From assembly GCA_023014335.1 (NCBI GenBank), contig JAECYW010000036.1, forward strand, positions 186,001-250,000: a DNA stretch of 64,000 bases. Reading direction: 5' to 3'. A program made the position numbers and the translations under genes. The notes beneath the pieces are model-generated. The model searched no databases and had not been told where the DNA came from. It was given only the letters and a program-made list of their open reading frames with translations. The DNA comes from Galerina marginata (Eukaryota > Basidiomycota > Agaricomycetes > Agaricales > Galerinaceae). Positions 12,267-22,439 of the stretch are shown here, piece by piece (position 1 is the stretch's first letter; every line of letters starts with the position of its first letter).

Positions 12267-12349
12267 GGCGCCAACTTTGAGCAGCAAATTTTAATTGGCT
12301 GCTTAACTCAGTCCTTCAGTCCATTGACGTCATTTTTAAATTATTCAGA

Positions 12350-12819
12350 ATGACTGCTATCAACCCTGCCTCTCTCTTGGCCGTCTTCGGTAGCGAGAAG
12401 TCAATTGGTGACATGGTTCAGGGTTTTGACTTTACAAAGGTATATTCTCGTTTTACCACCTATACTAGAGTACTCGAAAAAACTAACAATAGAAACTTTA
12501 GATAAACGTCAAAGATGCCAACCGCGACGATCACCTCCACCTCAAACTCGCCCCGTCGTACGGTCCCGAAGGCAAGCTTACAAGTGCCGCTATAAAATGC
12601 ATGGACGACAATCTCAAGGTCATGATTGCCGAGACGATGAAATCGCTCGCTGGGATCAACCCAGAGGATCGTAGCTGGGAGAACATCACTTCGACTTTGA
12701 TGCAAAACCCGCTGCTCGAGCCGGAAGCTGAGCCGATCGACCGGTCGGGCCAGTTCATAAAGAGAGGAACAAATGTTTTCAAGTTCGACGGATCCCCCGA
12801 CGCCGCCATTGTTAAAGAG
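12350..12819 (+). pseudogene. 3'-truncated paralogue of the 10080-11112 gene
   Basis: Exon 1 is 12350-12439 (30 codons) and exon 2 is 12502-12819 (106 codons), with a 62-nt intron and an intact donor (GTATAC) after exon 2. These two exons match exons 1 and 2 of the divergent gene along their full length and stay open. Nothing resembling its exons 3-5 was found between 12820 and 13390, so about 45% of the protein is missing. If exon 2 is not spliced, translation reads a few more codons to a stop at about 12885. It may be a recent pseudogene or a shortened but expressed version; the open frame and promoter argue against long decay. Confidence 0.65.
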
Positions 12820-13389
12820 GTATACAAGCATCATTTCACATCCATAATCCGCCAGGTCTCAATTTTTTCATCTCGCTCTCTATGAGATACGGTACGTTTT
12901 TCTGGGCACTCTTCTTATATTATCATGCAACATTTCAAATCTGATTGCCGTTTCTCTAAGGTTGCGGTAATCGTGTTCACTGCCGAATCATGTGGGATGT
13001 TTTGCTCCAACTCAAGGCCAGCCGTCGAATTTCGAGAATTCACAACAGTGATTTTTATTATACGTTCCACCCGGGGAACCAACTGACTAGGTGGCTTGGA
13101 AGGTGGCTAGTAGCCGCGTTTCTCCTACCCTTTTCCTACTTCTGTAATATACGACCTGAATGTATTTTTTCTCCTTGCTGTTGGGGCAGATGTTTGGCCG
13201 ATTACCGCCACGTTTTAACAGTCTGGAACGTCCCATTCGCAAAAGGACGTCTTTCCTCGTAAGTCTTGCGTCTTTGAAGTAAGAGCGGAGCTTGCAAGCC
13301 ACCTCTGACAGTGTACGTTAACTCAGAGGCAAAATTACATTTTCAGAGGTCTAGATCAAGTGTAAGTCAATTCCACTGTGAATGACACG
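12820..13389. other. Gap after the truncated paralogue
   Basis: About 570 nt with no recognised exon on either strand. This is where the missing exons 3-5 of the paralogue would be expected; I saw no trace of them. Confidence 0.4.
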
Positions 13390-14623
13390 CTAGGTTGGAA
13401 ACATCTCCATCCTTGCACGTCCAACGACAGGATCCCCATCGCTAACCAGCATCTCTACCAACTTCTGAGACCAACCCCTCTGCGTCGCCGTTTCGCCTAC
13501 CAGGGCCATAATCCTTCGATTCCACTTCAGGTTTTCCCCCTCGGACACATCATCGATTACCTCGAGAACATCGAAGCCAACAGCCCCAACAAGCTCGCTC
13601 AAAGGATATGAGCCCGAGAACTCCCAGTCCAAAACCGCCCTCACTTTCGAACCTTGCATCATGATATTCCAACCATTGAAATCGCCGTGTACCAACACGA
13701 ATGGCTCATCAGCAGCCACAAAACTTGTCGCCAATTGTTCCCTTTTCGCGCGCAGTTGGTGTATGAAATCTTGCAGAGATGTATCCTCGAAAAGGTCGAA
13801 ATCGATGTCGGATGTAGGAGCATGGGTGTAGTAATAGATCTCCTTATCGTAGCAAGCCAGAACGTAGTCCTTTGTATTCTTGTAAGGACCTATGTCATAG
13901 CATTCTCGCGAATGGAATTTGGCCTATCCATTGAAATCAGTCGCTAGAAGATGGTTAAGGGGAGAGTAAATACGAACTCGTCCCTTGAAAAGCTTGCTTC
14001 CCTCCACAGTCGGTCCTAGTAAAACGCCCGCGTCACCTGTGAAGCTTCCGATTTGGTCGAAATGGATCTCTCCCATATTCACAATGATGTCGGCCACCTG
14101 TTGTGCGACCTGTTGTCTCTCGTCCTCTGTGTAGCCGTTCCATGAGGAGCTTAAAGGAGTTCCATCGATGTATTCTTGAGCAATGAACGAACCCGGCACA
14201 TCAGAGGAGAAGTCGTACACTTCAGGCACTGGGATATCGGGACAGCGTGAGGATATCATCGAAATACAGTTAACCTCGTTCATGACCTGGTAAGGGAGAA
14301 GGGTATTTCCCTTTGGCAATCGGACCACGAAGGGTTCTATGACATTGAAATGGCGCGAACCAATTTGCTAGATATCGTGGGGTTATAGTCAAACTCGAAA
14401 TCTAGAACGGCAGAAGGCTTACTGGAGATATCAAGAACACTTCATTATAGCCACCTTCCTCTATTTTCAAGGCTTTCAAGTCATGATCTTCACTGTCTGG
14501 CAGACTCTTCGCCTTGGCAGTAGCGATCAAATTTCTAGCACTTGTGAGGATATCCGGTGGTATTGATACCCGACTAATATGAGACTTTTGGATGGGTGTC
14601 TCGACGATGGGTACACAGTCCAT
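13390..14623 (-). CDS. Aminoglycoside-phosphotransferase-fold kinase-like protein (APH, PF01636)
   Basis: Predicted 374-aa cytosolic small-molecule or protein kinase-like protein. Exons are 14623-14423, 14367-13978 and 13923-13390; introns of 55 and 54 nt are phase 0. The N-lobe begins with GGYNEVFLI near residue 60. A lobe-linking stretch reads PEVYDF...FIAQEYIDGTPL. The catalytic loop is VHGDFNGWNI (HGD-x4-N), followed by AVLDWEFSG, giving both the Brenner-type Asp/Asn pair and the metal-binding DWE. The length fits fungal APH-domain proteins (350-500 aa). Fungal members are rarely true antibiotic kinases; substrates are usually unknown. It is convergent with the truncated paralogue at 12.8 kb. 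Confidence 0.88.
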
Positions 14624-14902
14624 TCTTGCTACAGACTTGGCATGGTGAATCGTCGGTAAGCATGTAATGTCTGGCAGCTAGGAAGTCGTAGGAGGAAGTG
14701 GGCGATGATCGATGATCCCCATTAGATTTTCTCATACAGATATTCATGACACTTACTGAATTGTCGACCTTTCCTTCGTTCTCCGTAACAGTGGCATGGG
14801 TTCGTTCGGGAAAGGAGGAACGGGACAGCTTTTTCGACACGGAGGAAGCGCACGTAATCGATTGCGTCATCCTCAGCTCAACCTCAGCTATCCATTTCTC
14901 CA

Positions 14903-15082
14903 TCAGGAGGCAGTTGCCATTTCCAACGGCAGGCCTTTGAGCTCTCCGTACGCTTCATTCGAAGGCATTACCTGAAAAATCTTGCTTCTTCGAGGAACGA
15001 GAAAGAGAACCATTACCAGTTGAATTTTTTCGACCATGTCTGCTTCCTGATCAGTGATTACCTTCGAAGAACACTGAGACAT
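14903..15082 (-). CDS. Possible small protein, 44 aa
   Basis: Exons 15082-15017 and 14971-14903 with a 45-nt intron (GTAATG...TTTTTCAG) give a 44-aa acidic product starting MSQCSSKVITDQEADMVEKI. No family recognised. A second open frame continues from about 14913 to 14750 and ends at a perfect GTAAGT donor, so this could be part of a longer transcript, perhaps an upstream leader of the APH-like gene. Composition looks coding but the model is weak. Confidence 0.35.
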   Translation of the reverse strand: MSQCSSKVITDQEADMVEKIQLVMVLFLVPRRSKIFQVMPSNEAYGELKGLPLEMATAS

Positions 15083-15369
15083 TGTGAAAAACCATACTTA
15101 GGTGACGGCATGGCCGTCATGATTGTCCAACATCAGCAAATCAAGCATGTAGCAATGCGTATATGTACTGGTTAGTCGCACTTAAACATCGCTTTTTTGC
15201 CGTGAAATTTTTACAAAACTCCGAATATTGGACGGAGCCTCTTGGAAGGAATATATTGCACGCTTATGTTTCGCCTCACGGATGGCGAGAGCAAGATGTG
15301 GGCTCAATCTCGGGTAAATAATATGCCCGCGTTTCGAATGTAGGTCTGCCGAACTTACGATGGTACACT

Positions 15370-15770
15370 TAATCAATTATCAATGAGACAGACATAAACT
15401 CAGTAATTACTTCTCGTGCCAACGTCAGAGGTAAGATCGGTGAGATGACGTTAAGAAGCCCGAAAAACATACCTTATCTGCCCAAATGAATGCACGAGTC
15501 AAGCTCAGCGAGAAATCTGCTTTAGTAGTAGTCACTGTCGAAGTCGTCGTCGTGGTCTGCATCCTCGCTGGTCCTCATCAATGTAATCTAGACGATCAGG
15601 AATTAGCGTTGTGTGATACACGAAAGGTAGAAAATATGGATAGCTCACCGCGTCCCGACATCGGGTACCGGTGATACTCCACAATTTCCTCATGAGAGGC
15701 GTCAGGACCAAGTTGCTTGACCACAATTGTCATCCTTGAATTCTTCGCACTTTCCCTAGGATTGTCGCTG
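15370..15770. repeat. Duplicate of the 3' end of the HNH-like gene
   Basis: Aligns with 22287-22680 almost base for base, including the last intron (61 nt in both copies), the penultimate-exon end (RESAKNSRM...), the acidic last exon and about 150 nt of 3' flank with TTATCAATGA. A one-base change in the last exon shifts the frame after DYIDED relative to the parent. It is a partial duplication about 7 kb from its source. Confidence 0.8.
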
Positions 15771-15952
15771 GCGGCCGTAGATACACGTGAGATGGCATTG
15801 GGCTCAGAAAGAGGAGGTTGAGGACGAGGTAAGGGTGGGAGAACGGAGATGGATGGCGCGGATCTGGGCATGGGAACGTGAGGGCTAGGCTGGCGAAGGA
15901 GAAGGGGACCTGGCAGAAGAAAGAGCGCGAATAGAGGAGGAAAGGCGGCCAT
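15532..15952 (-). CDS. Candidate chimeric gene: signal-like proline-rich N-terminus fused to HNH-like tail
   Basis: Exon 1 is 15952-15649 and exon 2 is 15587-15532; the 61-nt intron (GTGAGC...GTCTAG) keeps an open 119-aa frame. The first 45 residues start with a hydrophobic run (PPLFALFLLPGPLLL), possibly a signal peptide, then a Pro-rich stretch that also occurs in repeat copy A. From about residue 62 the sequence is the C-terminal end of the gene at 22440-23853 (RESAKNSRMTIVVKQLGPD). The last exon reads in a shifted frame, turning an acidic tail into a basic one. The frame is open across the fusion and the splice sites are intact. Whether it is expressed is unknown; it may be only a chance open frame in a duplicated fragment. 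Confidence 0.4.
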
Positions 15953-16545
15953 GGTCGCAGGATTGAATCAGCGAGTCCAACATTGCCTTGGCTTAGACGC
16001 GATGACGGTCAGAAGGGGGTTAAGGTTCATGAGTGTGATGCCGATCCTAACGATGATGTGATTCGCGTGGCTCCACCTCGTCGCAAAAGAGGCTCAGGAA
16101 CGCTCCTAGGCCTCTCGAGGTTGATGTTGATGTAGCAGTGGTATACCGCGAGAAGACAACGGCATGAGGTCTTGAGGAGCGAAGTTTTACCTGAGCTAGG
16201 GGTAAAGAGACCCTATAGGAGGATAAAAGGACCACAGATAAGCCGTCCATTATAGCCTACGTTTAGCACGAGCTTACCACCAAGATGGAAGAGCGAATCA
16301 AGGACGAGGCTGGTCATGTCGATTCAGGCAGTTGTCCAGCGCCAGTTCACCACGAGAGCGTCATACTTCGAGCGGTCAAAGAAAGTGATCGACTGTCGTG
16401 CACAAAAGCAAAGATTAAGACGCGATATGCGTACGTATCTTGTTGTTGGAGCAACTGGGAGAGAACGAGGAGACCCCAGCGATCAAATGTTTACTTCGGG
16501 AGGCGAACCAAATACTTAGATAAGCCGACTGAAATTGCTCCTGTC
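15780..16545. repeat. Diverged interspersed repeat, copy C
   Basis: Matches copy B (9110-9690) nearly throughout and copy A in two blocks. It directly abuts the HNH-tail duplicate, so two unrelated duplicated segments are joined near 15775. Right-end landmark: GGGAGGCGAACCAAATACTT at about 16497-16517. Confidence 0.6.
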
Positions 16546-16559
16546 GCGTGGTACCGACC

Positions 16560-16880
16560 AACTTTGAAACTGCGATGCCTCTTTTGTTTTCTCTTTCTTT
16601 CTTTCATCCTCATTTTCGTCAATGCAACACTGTGAACAAGCAACCAGCAGCGCAAATATGGTCGTTACACCTGGCTTGCTAACTTAGCCCTCAATTTAGG
16701 GAAAGGTTGTCAAACGAGGTGCAACTTGAACGCTGATGCAAGTTACGCTGACGGCAGCCTGATGCTTTAAAGCTTTATGTTCCAGCCACCTCCGCGTTCA
16801 CTTCTCAATGGCAGTCTTTACAGCCCCCGAATACCTGTTTTTGGAGCTTCAAACCATAGACGGTTGTACTGCTTTGTTGG
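16560..16880. repeat. Direct repeat, copy 1 (partner at 17675-17935)
   Basis: Begins with a T/C-rich block (TTTCTTTCATCCTCAT), then AACACTGTGAA, AAAGGTTGTCAA, GATGCTTTAAA, CACTTCTCA and TGGCAGT. The same blocks occur in the same order 1.1 kb downstream. At 16808-16890 copy 1 has a 27-codon open frame from ATG to a good donor (GTGAGT); in copy 2 the ATG is GTG. Confidence 0.6.
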
Positions 16881-17674
16881 ACGTACGCAGGTGAGTCTCT
16901 GATTCTCGTCGCACTTGCTTAACGATTGCCAATCATTGCTTCTTGTGAGTACTTTTCGTCGTATTTTACGCTTTTCTTAGCCATTTCAGTGCTTTAAACT
17001 AGACTGGCTACTCTACGACTGATTAAAGAAGTTTACCGATTTCTTTCTTGAAAAGTAACCGCCAAAAGTGGGAAGTCAATGCCACCGGCTCGCATAAGAG
17101 GACGTGTCTTCGAAGATCCTGTCCGGTTGAACCTAAGCTTTAAAGGGCGCATTATTACATTCTCGTTGACCTCGCATCCAATATTAATGATCTAACAGAA
17201 GGTGCCGCCTTTTAGTGCTAGTGCAAAGCCTTGACGTTAATAAGCCTTGAACACAGGTCCCGTCCCTTCTATTTTCCATCAATATTGTCAGTACTACCCC
17301 GAACTCTTCGTTAATTTCGACTCTAACCAGTGCCTCTTTAACTGCCACTACTGCCCAAACTTTCCCTTATTAGGGCGCACGACGGGTCTATGCATATGCT
17401 GCCCGATCTGTTTTCATTTACTATGTGTAACTTTGCATCTTGTTGACACCCCAAGCTGTTCGGATTTGTGATAGGTCGTCGCTGTTCATACCCTTCCAAC
17501 GTATTGATAGTGTCTTTGCCTCTTGACCTGTTAACGGCATTTACTCAGAAATATCAGTATCGACCTTCTCATTGCTGATTGTGAGATTATTTTTGAATAC
17601 CTCCACAACCTTGAGGTGACCACGGAAACACATAATTGCTACTTTCAGAATATAATATGCTACCACGACGCGTC

Positions 17675-17935
17675 TTCTGATTTATCTCTCTTTCTTTTAT
17701 CCTCATATTGTTAATGCGGCACTGTGAATAGGAAAATAGCGGCGTAAATCTGTGCCCATTGCACCTTGCTTGCTGACTTATCCTTCATACCTGGGAGAAG
17801 GTTGTCAAGCAAGTGGCAACGGTGATGCTTTAAATTCCCGCCACCAGCGTGCGTATTCACTTCTCAGTGGCAGTATTTCAAGCGCCCGAAAACCTGCATT
17901 TGGATATTCAAGATTATAGACTTCAAAAATTAGGA
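17675..17935. repeat. Direct repeat, copy 2 (partner at 16560-16880)
   Basis: Same block order as copy 1 with many substitutions and small gaps. The possible start codon of copy 1 is changed to GTG here. Between the copies (16900-17670) nothing recognisable was found. Confidence 0.6.
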
Positions 17936-18049
17936 ACCAGTCATTACGAATTTTTTCCTTCAAAATGCCCAAAACCGGAGGACGAATACTCTAGAGAAGG
18001 CTGCAGATCTGGGCTCACGAAATAGAACTTGATCTGTGTCGACACCTGA

Positions 18050-18185
18050 AGAAGATAGATGGGACAGGTTTAGGAGGTAGGGCCGAAGGAAAGAAGAAAA
18101 CAAAGAAGAAAGAGAGCAAATAGAGAGGTAAAGCGACGATGGTGGCGAGCTTGAGTCGATGAGTTGAGCTCTGCCAGTGACTTGG
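18050..18185. repeat. Partial match to the left part of repeat copy C
   Basis: The purine-rich stretch GAAAGAGAGCAAATAGAG plus the following GATGG-GCGAG-TTGAGTC-GATGAG block matches 15880-15975 in copy C (GAAAGAGCGCGAATAGAG...). On the minus strand both encode a hydrophobic then proline-rich run. Boundaries are approximate. Confidence 0.4.
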
Positions 18186-18466
18186 CACTGACGTTGATAA
18201 TTCATCGTGTACTTTATAACCAAATGTGAGCACGATGTTGGAAATATCAGTCACTAATCGGACACCGGCGTCAAGTTGAGTCGGCGCTTATTCCTCACCA
18301 CGTTGATCACTAACTTACTCAGTAAGAATATTTATTCAAATAGACGAGATAAATTGTAGATGGACATACAAATCATGTGTTTTTTAATTTCCCCCACTAC
18401 GCTCAAATAATTAAATACAGCGAAATGAAATTCAGCAAAGAGGCCCAGAGAAAGAAGTGCCTTCCT

Positions 18467-21400
18467 CTAAATTGCGTCTTCGGTTTGATTTGGCTCTGTA
18501 TCTGCACCACCATGCACCACTATAGCTTCCAGATCTTTGACGACATTGTACAACAAGTTATATGAGGGTCGATCATGGTTGAAATCGACGAAGACGTCCC
18601 TCAGGTAATAAGCTGAATAGGTCCCCATCCGAGTCACAACCAATTTCAGCTCATGTCTCCCTGGCTCGAAGTGACCCAGATCAAAGTTCTCCAATTGGAA
18701 TTCTTCTGACTCTATATCTGCAATTTCGTCGGTGGAGATGACACGAAGTTCTGTGCCGTTCTCTTGAATAGAAACAGACACGATACGAGATTGCCTGTGC
18801 AGCAAGCGCAGTTGGACGCGGGATGGGGTTTTGAGGAATATAAATATATGCGCAATTGTCCCTCCATAGCCGATGGCGGAATCGTTAAATACTCCGTCTG
18901 GGGTGAAGTAATATGTGGAAGAATTTCTCGTTTGTTTGTCCCACCATTGATCCCGATTCCTTTGAATAAATGCAGGCTCGTCTTTATCAGAACCAAGGTA
19001 TAGAAGATGATCGTTTTCCGGGATAGGATCAACCCAATGTCGATCGACGTTTATCACGGAGCGAGTGGTGCTCTTCCTAATGACGTCGTGGACGGCGCTT
19101 TCTATTGTACCCTTAACGTCATATACGGTTGCTGAGTGGATCTTCGAAAACGATTCCTCGTATTTGAGTGTCACAAACCTAGCAGCGGCAAAAGATCCCG
19201 TCTGTGGATATTGATAAGCATAATTCAACCGCGAGTCGTCCGCATCGCTAATGCGTTTGATTGTGACATCCATCTCGAGCCGTTCATTTTCGCGTTGATT
19301 ATGCCAGTGCCTGAGCCGTCGCCTTAGCGGCTCTACGAAAGTAAGCCTGATTCGCGGCTCTTCCCAATAGTATGGCCGTCCTGCATGGCGTGCGACGAGT
19401 TGTTTTATTTCAGATGCCGCATTTTTCAGCGCTGAATGTCCTCCTTCTATCCCCGCTGACCATTGGATGTCGACGAACTTTAGTGCAGCTTCCCACTGAG
19501 CCACCTGATCCTCCCACACCCGCCCTGCTATTTCAGCGCGTTCAGCCCCGGCCTTCATCTCCCTATCCACCCTCTGCTTCATTTCCTTTCTTTCCTTCTC
19601 CAATCGCTTCCGCCGTCCACTGACAAACTTGGACCACATCCATTCCTTCAAACGCTCGTTCCCCGGTCCGTCAGCAGCCTTGCTAATGCATTCGCCCATT
19701 CTCCGTTCGAGAATGTCCTCTAATTTGGTTGATGATGACAGGAGCAGTAGTTCTCGTCTTGTCCACTCCCAGGTCAACTGCGCATCCAGTTGTTCGAGCT
19801 CCCGTGTTGCATCCATACTAGCTGCATCTGCTACAGCATAATAGCAGTCGTGAAGCGCGTCCGATCGTAAGTTGTTGATGCCTTTCACGACCCATTCACC
19901 CCAATTTTCGATCAGCTCGGTTTTGAGATGGTGCTCGTATCCTCGATCGAGATATAACTGGTCGCGAAGAGATCGAGCCCTCAAGAATTTATCGGTGTGC
20001 TGGTTGCTGGGTTCTGTACCTTTGGAAAGAAGGTCCAGATTCCATTGACATTGGAGCATCGCTTTTGTATGTATAAGAGTTGTGAGTCACTGTAAACATC
20101 AAAATTAAGATGCGCTTACCGATAAGATCTGGGTGCTTCCAATTGAGAGCATGTATTATGGACTCGTAATATTTTGCTAGCTCACTGAAGAGATTGGCAT
20201 TATTGGCTCGCCACGGATGTTGTTCCCCAATCATCGACTGTAGCTTAGCTTCCATTTCGCTGGTGATGCGATTGCAAGTTACATCGGCATCAACATACAT
20301 GAGTCCTGCGTCCTCCAAGTAAATCGTGACCGCGATTTGCTTATTCAAGTGAAAAACTGTCATGTACAGACGTTTCTGTTCAGAATCCGAAATCGCCGTG
20401 AGCGTCAAGTACAATGCGAGATTTTCTGAGCTTCGAAATTGCTCCATTGGGCCGGTATACGGAGTAATCCATTCAAGGAATTGATGTTCTGGAACCAGCA
20501 CAAGGATATTGCCCGTTGATTTTATAACCTCAACAGATTTGTCAGTCGTGACGAGGGGTTGATCTTCGGTTAGTTTTAGCTTCACTGTAATAGTTTCTTC
20601 ATCCCAACTTGGGTTCCATGCCCAAACCAGGATCCGAACGATGGACAGTGCAGCTTCCAATCCCAACCAAAGAAAAGGACCATTTTCTTTAGCGTTGCTA
20701 ACCAGTGTGAAGCATCCAATATATCCAGCCACCGTAGCGGGAAGCGAAAGGAAAAGAACTATCCATGAGGTCAGGAAAAAAACCTTGTCGAAGCCAGGTG
20801 TGAGGAATTGGTCGTTGCGTAGCCTCTGTAATTTACTATGAATATCTTCGGAATCTGGAAAACGAGGTGGTTTTATTTCAATGGAAAGATGAGATCCCTG
20901 TTCATTGGGACCATGGTTTAGTTCGGGGGATAAATGTTGGGGGGAGAGATACTGCTCCAGGTTCCACAAACATTGTTCGGCGGGAAGGGCCGCATCCCAT
21001 TGAAAATGTTCGTCAATTAGCCAGGGCTTTCCCCTGGGACCATCAGTGAGGAGGCGGTCCATGACTGTCAAGATGATGCGATTCTTCATGAGATAAATGA
21101 CACGCGTCTGAATGAGGAACTGACAGCTAACGGCCGCGAGGCAACTGCCAACAGTCCGAAGAAGGGGAAATATCCATGGCGAATGCACTAACGTGGGTTG
21201 TGAATTCTGCAAAAGTAGAGCAACATAAGGTGTACCACTGATAGCAGCTGCCATAGTGGACGTCAAGGCAAGCATGACATTCCATCGTCGGGATTTCCAG
21301 TCAATTAAGAGATTCTCTGGGCGATCGATGTGTTTCTCCTTGAGAATCTGCATGAGCCTCGTCTCTGCTTTATAGCGTTTCCCATCCATCGCTATCAGGG

Positions 21401-21737
21401 GAGCGACGGTCCCGGCGGGTTTGAAACCGGCATTGTTGAGCGTTCTAGCACCTAACCATCGCTCTTGAGAGATGTTTATAGAGAACGGGTGCAAAGAAAC
21501 GGAGATTTTGGGGATTGTGATGGAAATACTGGAAATGAGGACGGAAATGCCGACTTTGACAATACCAAGGCTGCCGAAGATTGACAGAGGCGCAGCCGCA
21601 GCGTAGAGATAACCGCCGTCAAGAGCGGATCCGACGTGCTGCTCGCATTGATCAGTGCCAAGGAGAGGTAGAAGTGCTGCGACATCTTGTATCCCCCCAG
21701 TTAGTGTTCTTCCAACGTTTTGAGCTGGCCCGGACAT
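18467..21737 (-). CDS. Large multi-pass membrane protein of unknown function, 1070 aa
   Basis: Two exons, 21737-20120 and 20061-18467. The 58-nt intron (GTAAGC...ACAAAAG) joins two long open frames that would otherwise look like separate genes; phase is exact (ATC G | CG ATG). The N-terminus holds the signature GIQDVAALLPLLGTDQCE, then GYLYAAAAPLSIFGSLG, which I recall from many large Agaricomycete membrane proteins without known function. Five or so hydrophobic segments occur in the first 380 residues (for example MLALTSTMAAAISGTPYVAL and VFFLTSWIVLFLSLPATVAG). The C-terminal 650 residues are soluble-looking, with a charged helical stretch rich in KERKEMKQR near residue 700. The ATG at 21737 is preceded by a probable 5'-UTR intron. 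Function, partner and location are unknown. Confidence 0.82.
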
Positions 21738-22439
21738 ATCTAATCATGCATCAGATCACTGCAGTTCTAGTGAATGTGGGTGAGCGCGTACCGAGGGAAT
21801 TGGAAGGGAACGCAGGTTCTCAGAGACGTTGATTGTCGATAGAAACTAGATGTCTTTAGTTACACCCCACGATTGAACGATGCAGTGAAAGGTTGAGACC
21901 AGGGTATCGCTCGCTCCTCCCGAACACCCTTCATAAATCCGTATATTCAGCTGTCACTTCGTGAGTCAATCCACGGTTACCCACCCTCATCGATAAGTAA
22001 ACGGCGCTGACCGTGAAAATTTGAAACCCCGAGTAACCTCAAGAATATCGAGAGTACAAACACGAATTAAAGAATATTTAATTTCTTACCAGTAGGCTAC
22101 GGTGTACGCGTACCGCAAGCTTCAATCACATCGACTTGGATGATGTCCTCGGGCGGCTCTTCTAAACAATCAACGACTCCTGGTGAAGTTGTACCTCATT
22201 ATTGAATGGACAGCGGGAGTAAGACAAGACTCGAGCTGAGACGGATCATGGCCAGAGTATCGGATGTTATGACTTCCAAATTTACCTTGGCATTAATTAT
22301 CAATGACAATAGGAAATGTAGAGTCACTACGGATATCTGGTGCCAACGTCAAGGATGAGATGGCATTGAGAAGGTCGAAAAAAATACCTTGTTTACCCAA
22401 ATGAGTTGACGAACCAAGCTCAGGGAGGAGTCCATTTTA
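21738..22439. other. Intergenic between the membrane-protein and HNH-like genes
   Basis: Contains the 5' leader of the membrane gene and the 3' flank of the HNH-like gene. Six nt past the HNH stop is an ATG whose 16-codon frame ends at a donor (GTATTT). A similar short frame without the ATG is kept in the duplicate at 15370-15770. Not enough to call a gene. Confidence 0.4.

Noticed and set aside
18712..19032. Short minus-strand frame inside the membrane-protein gene
   Set aside because: Shadow in another frame of the real second exon.
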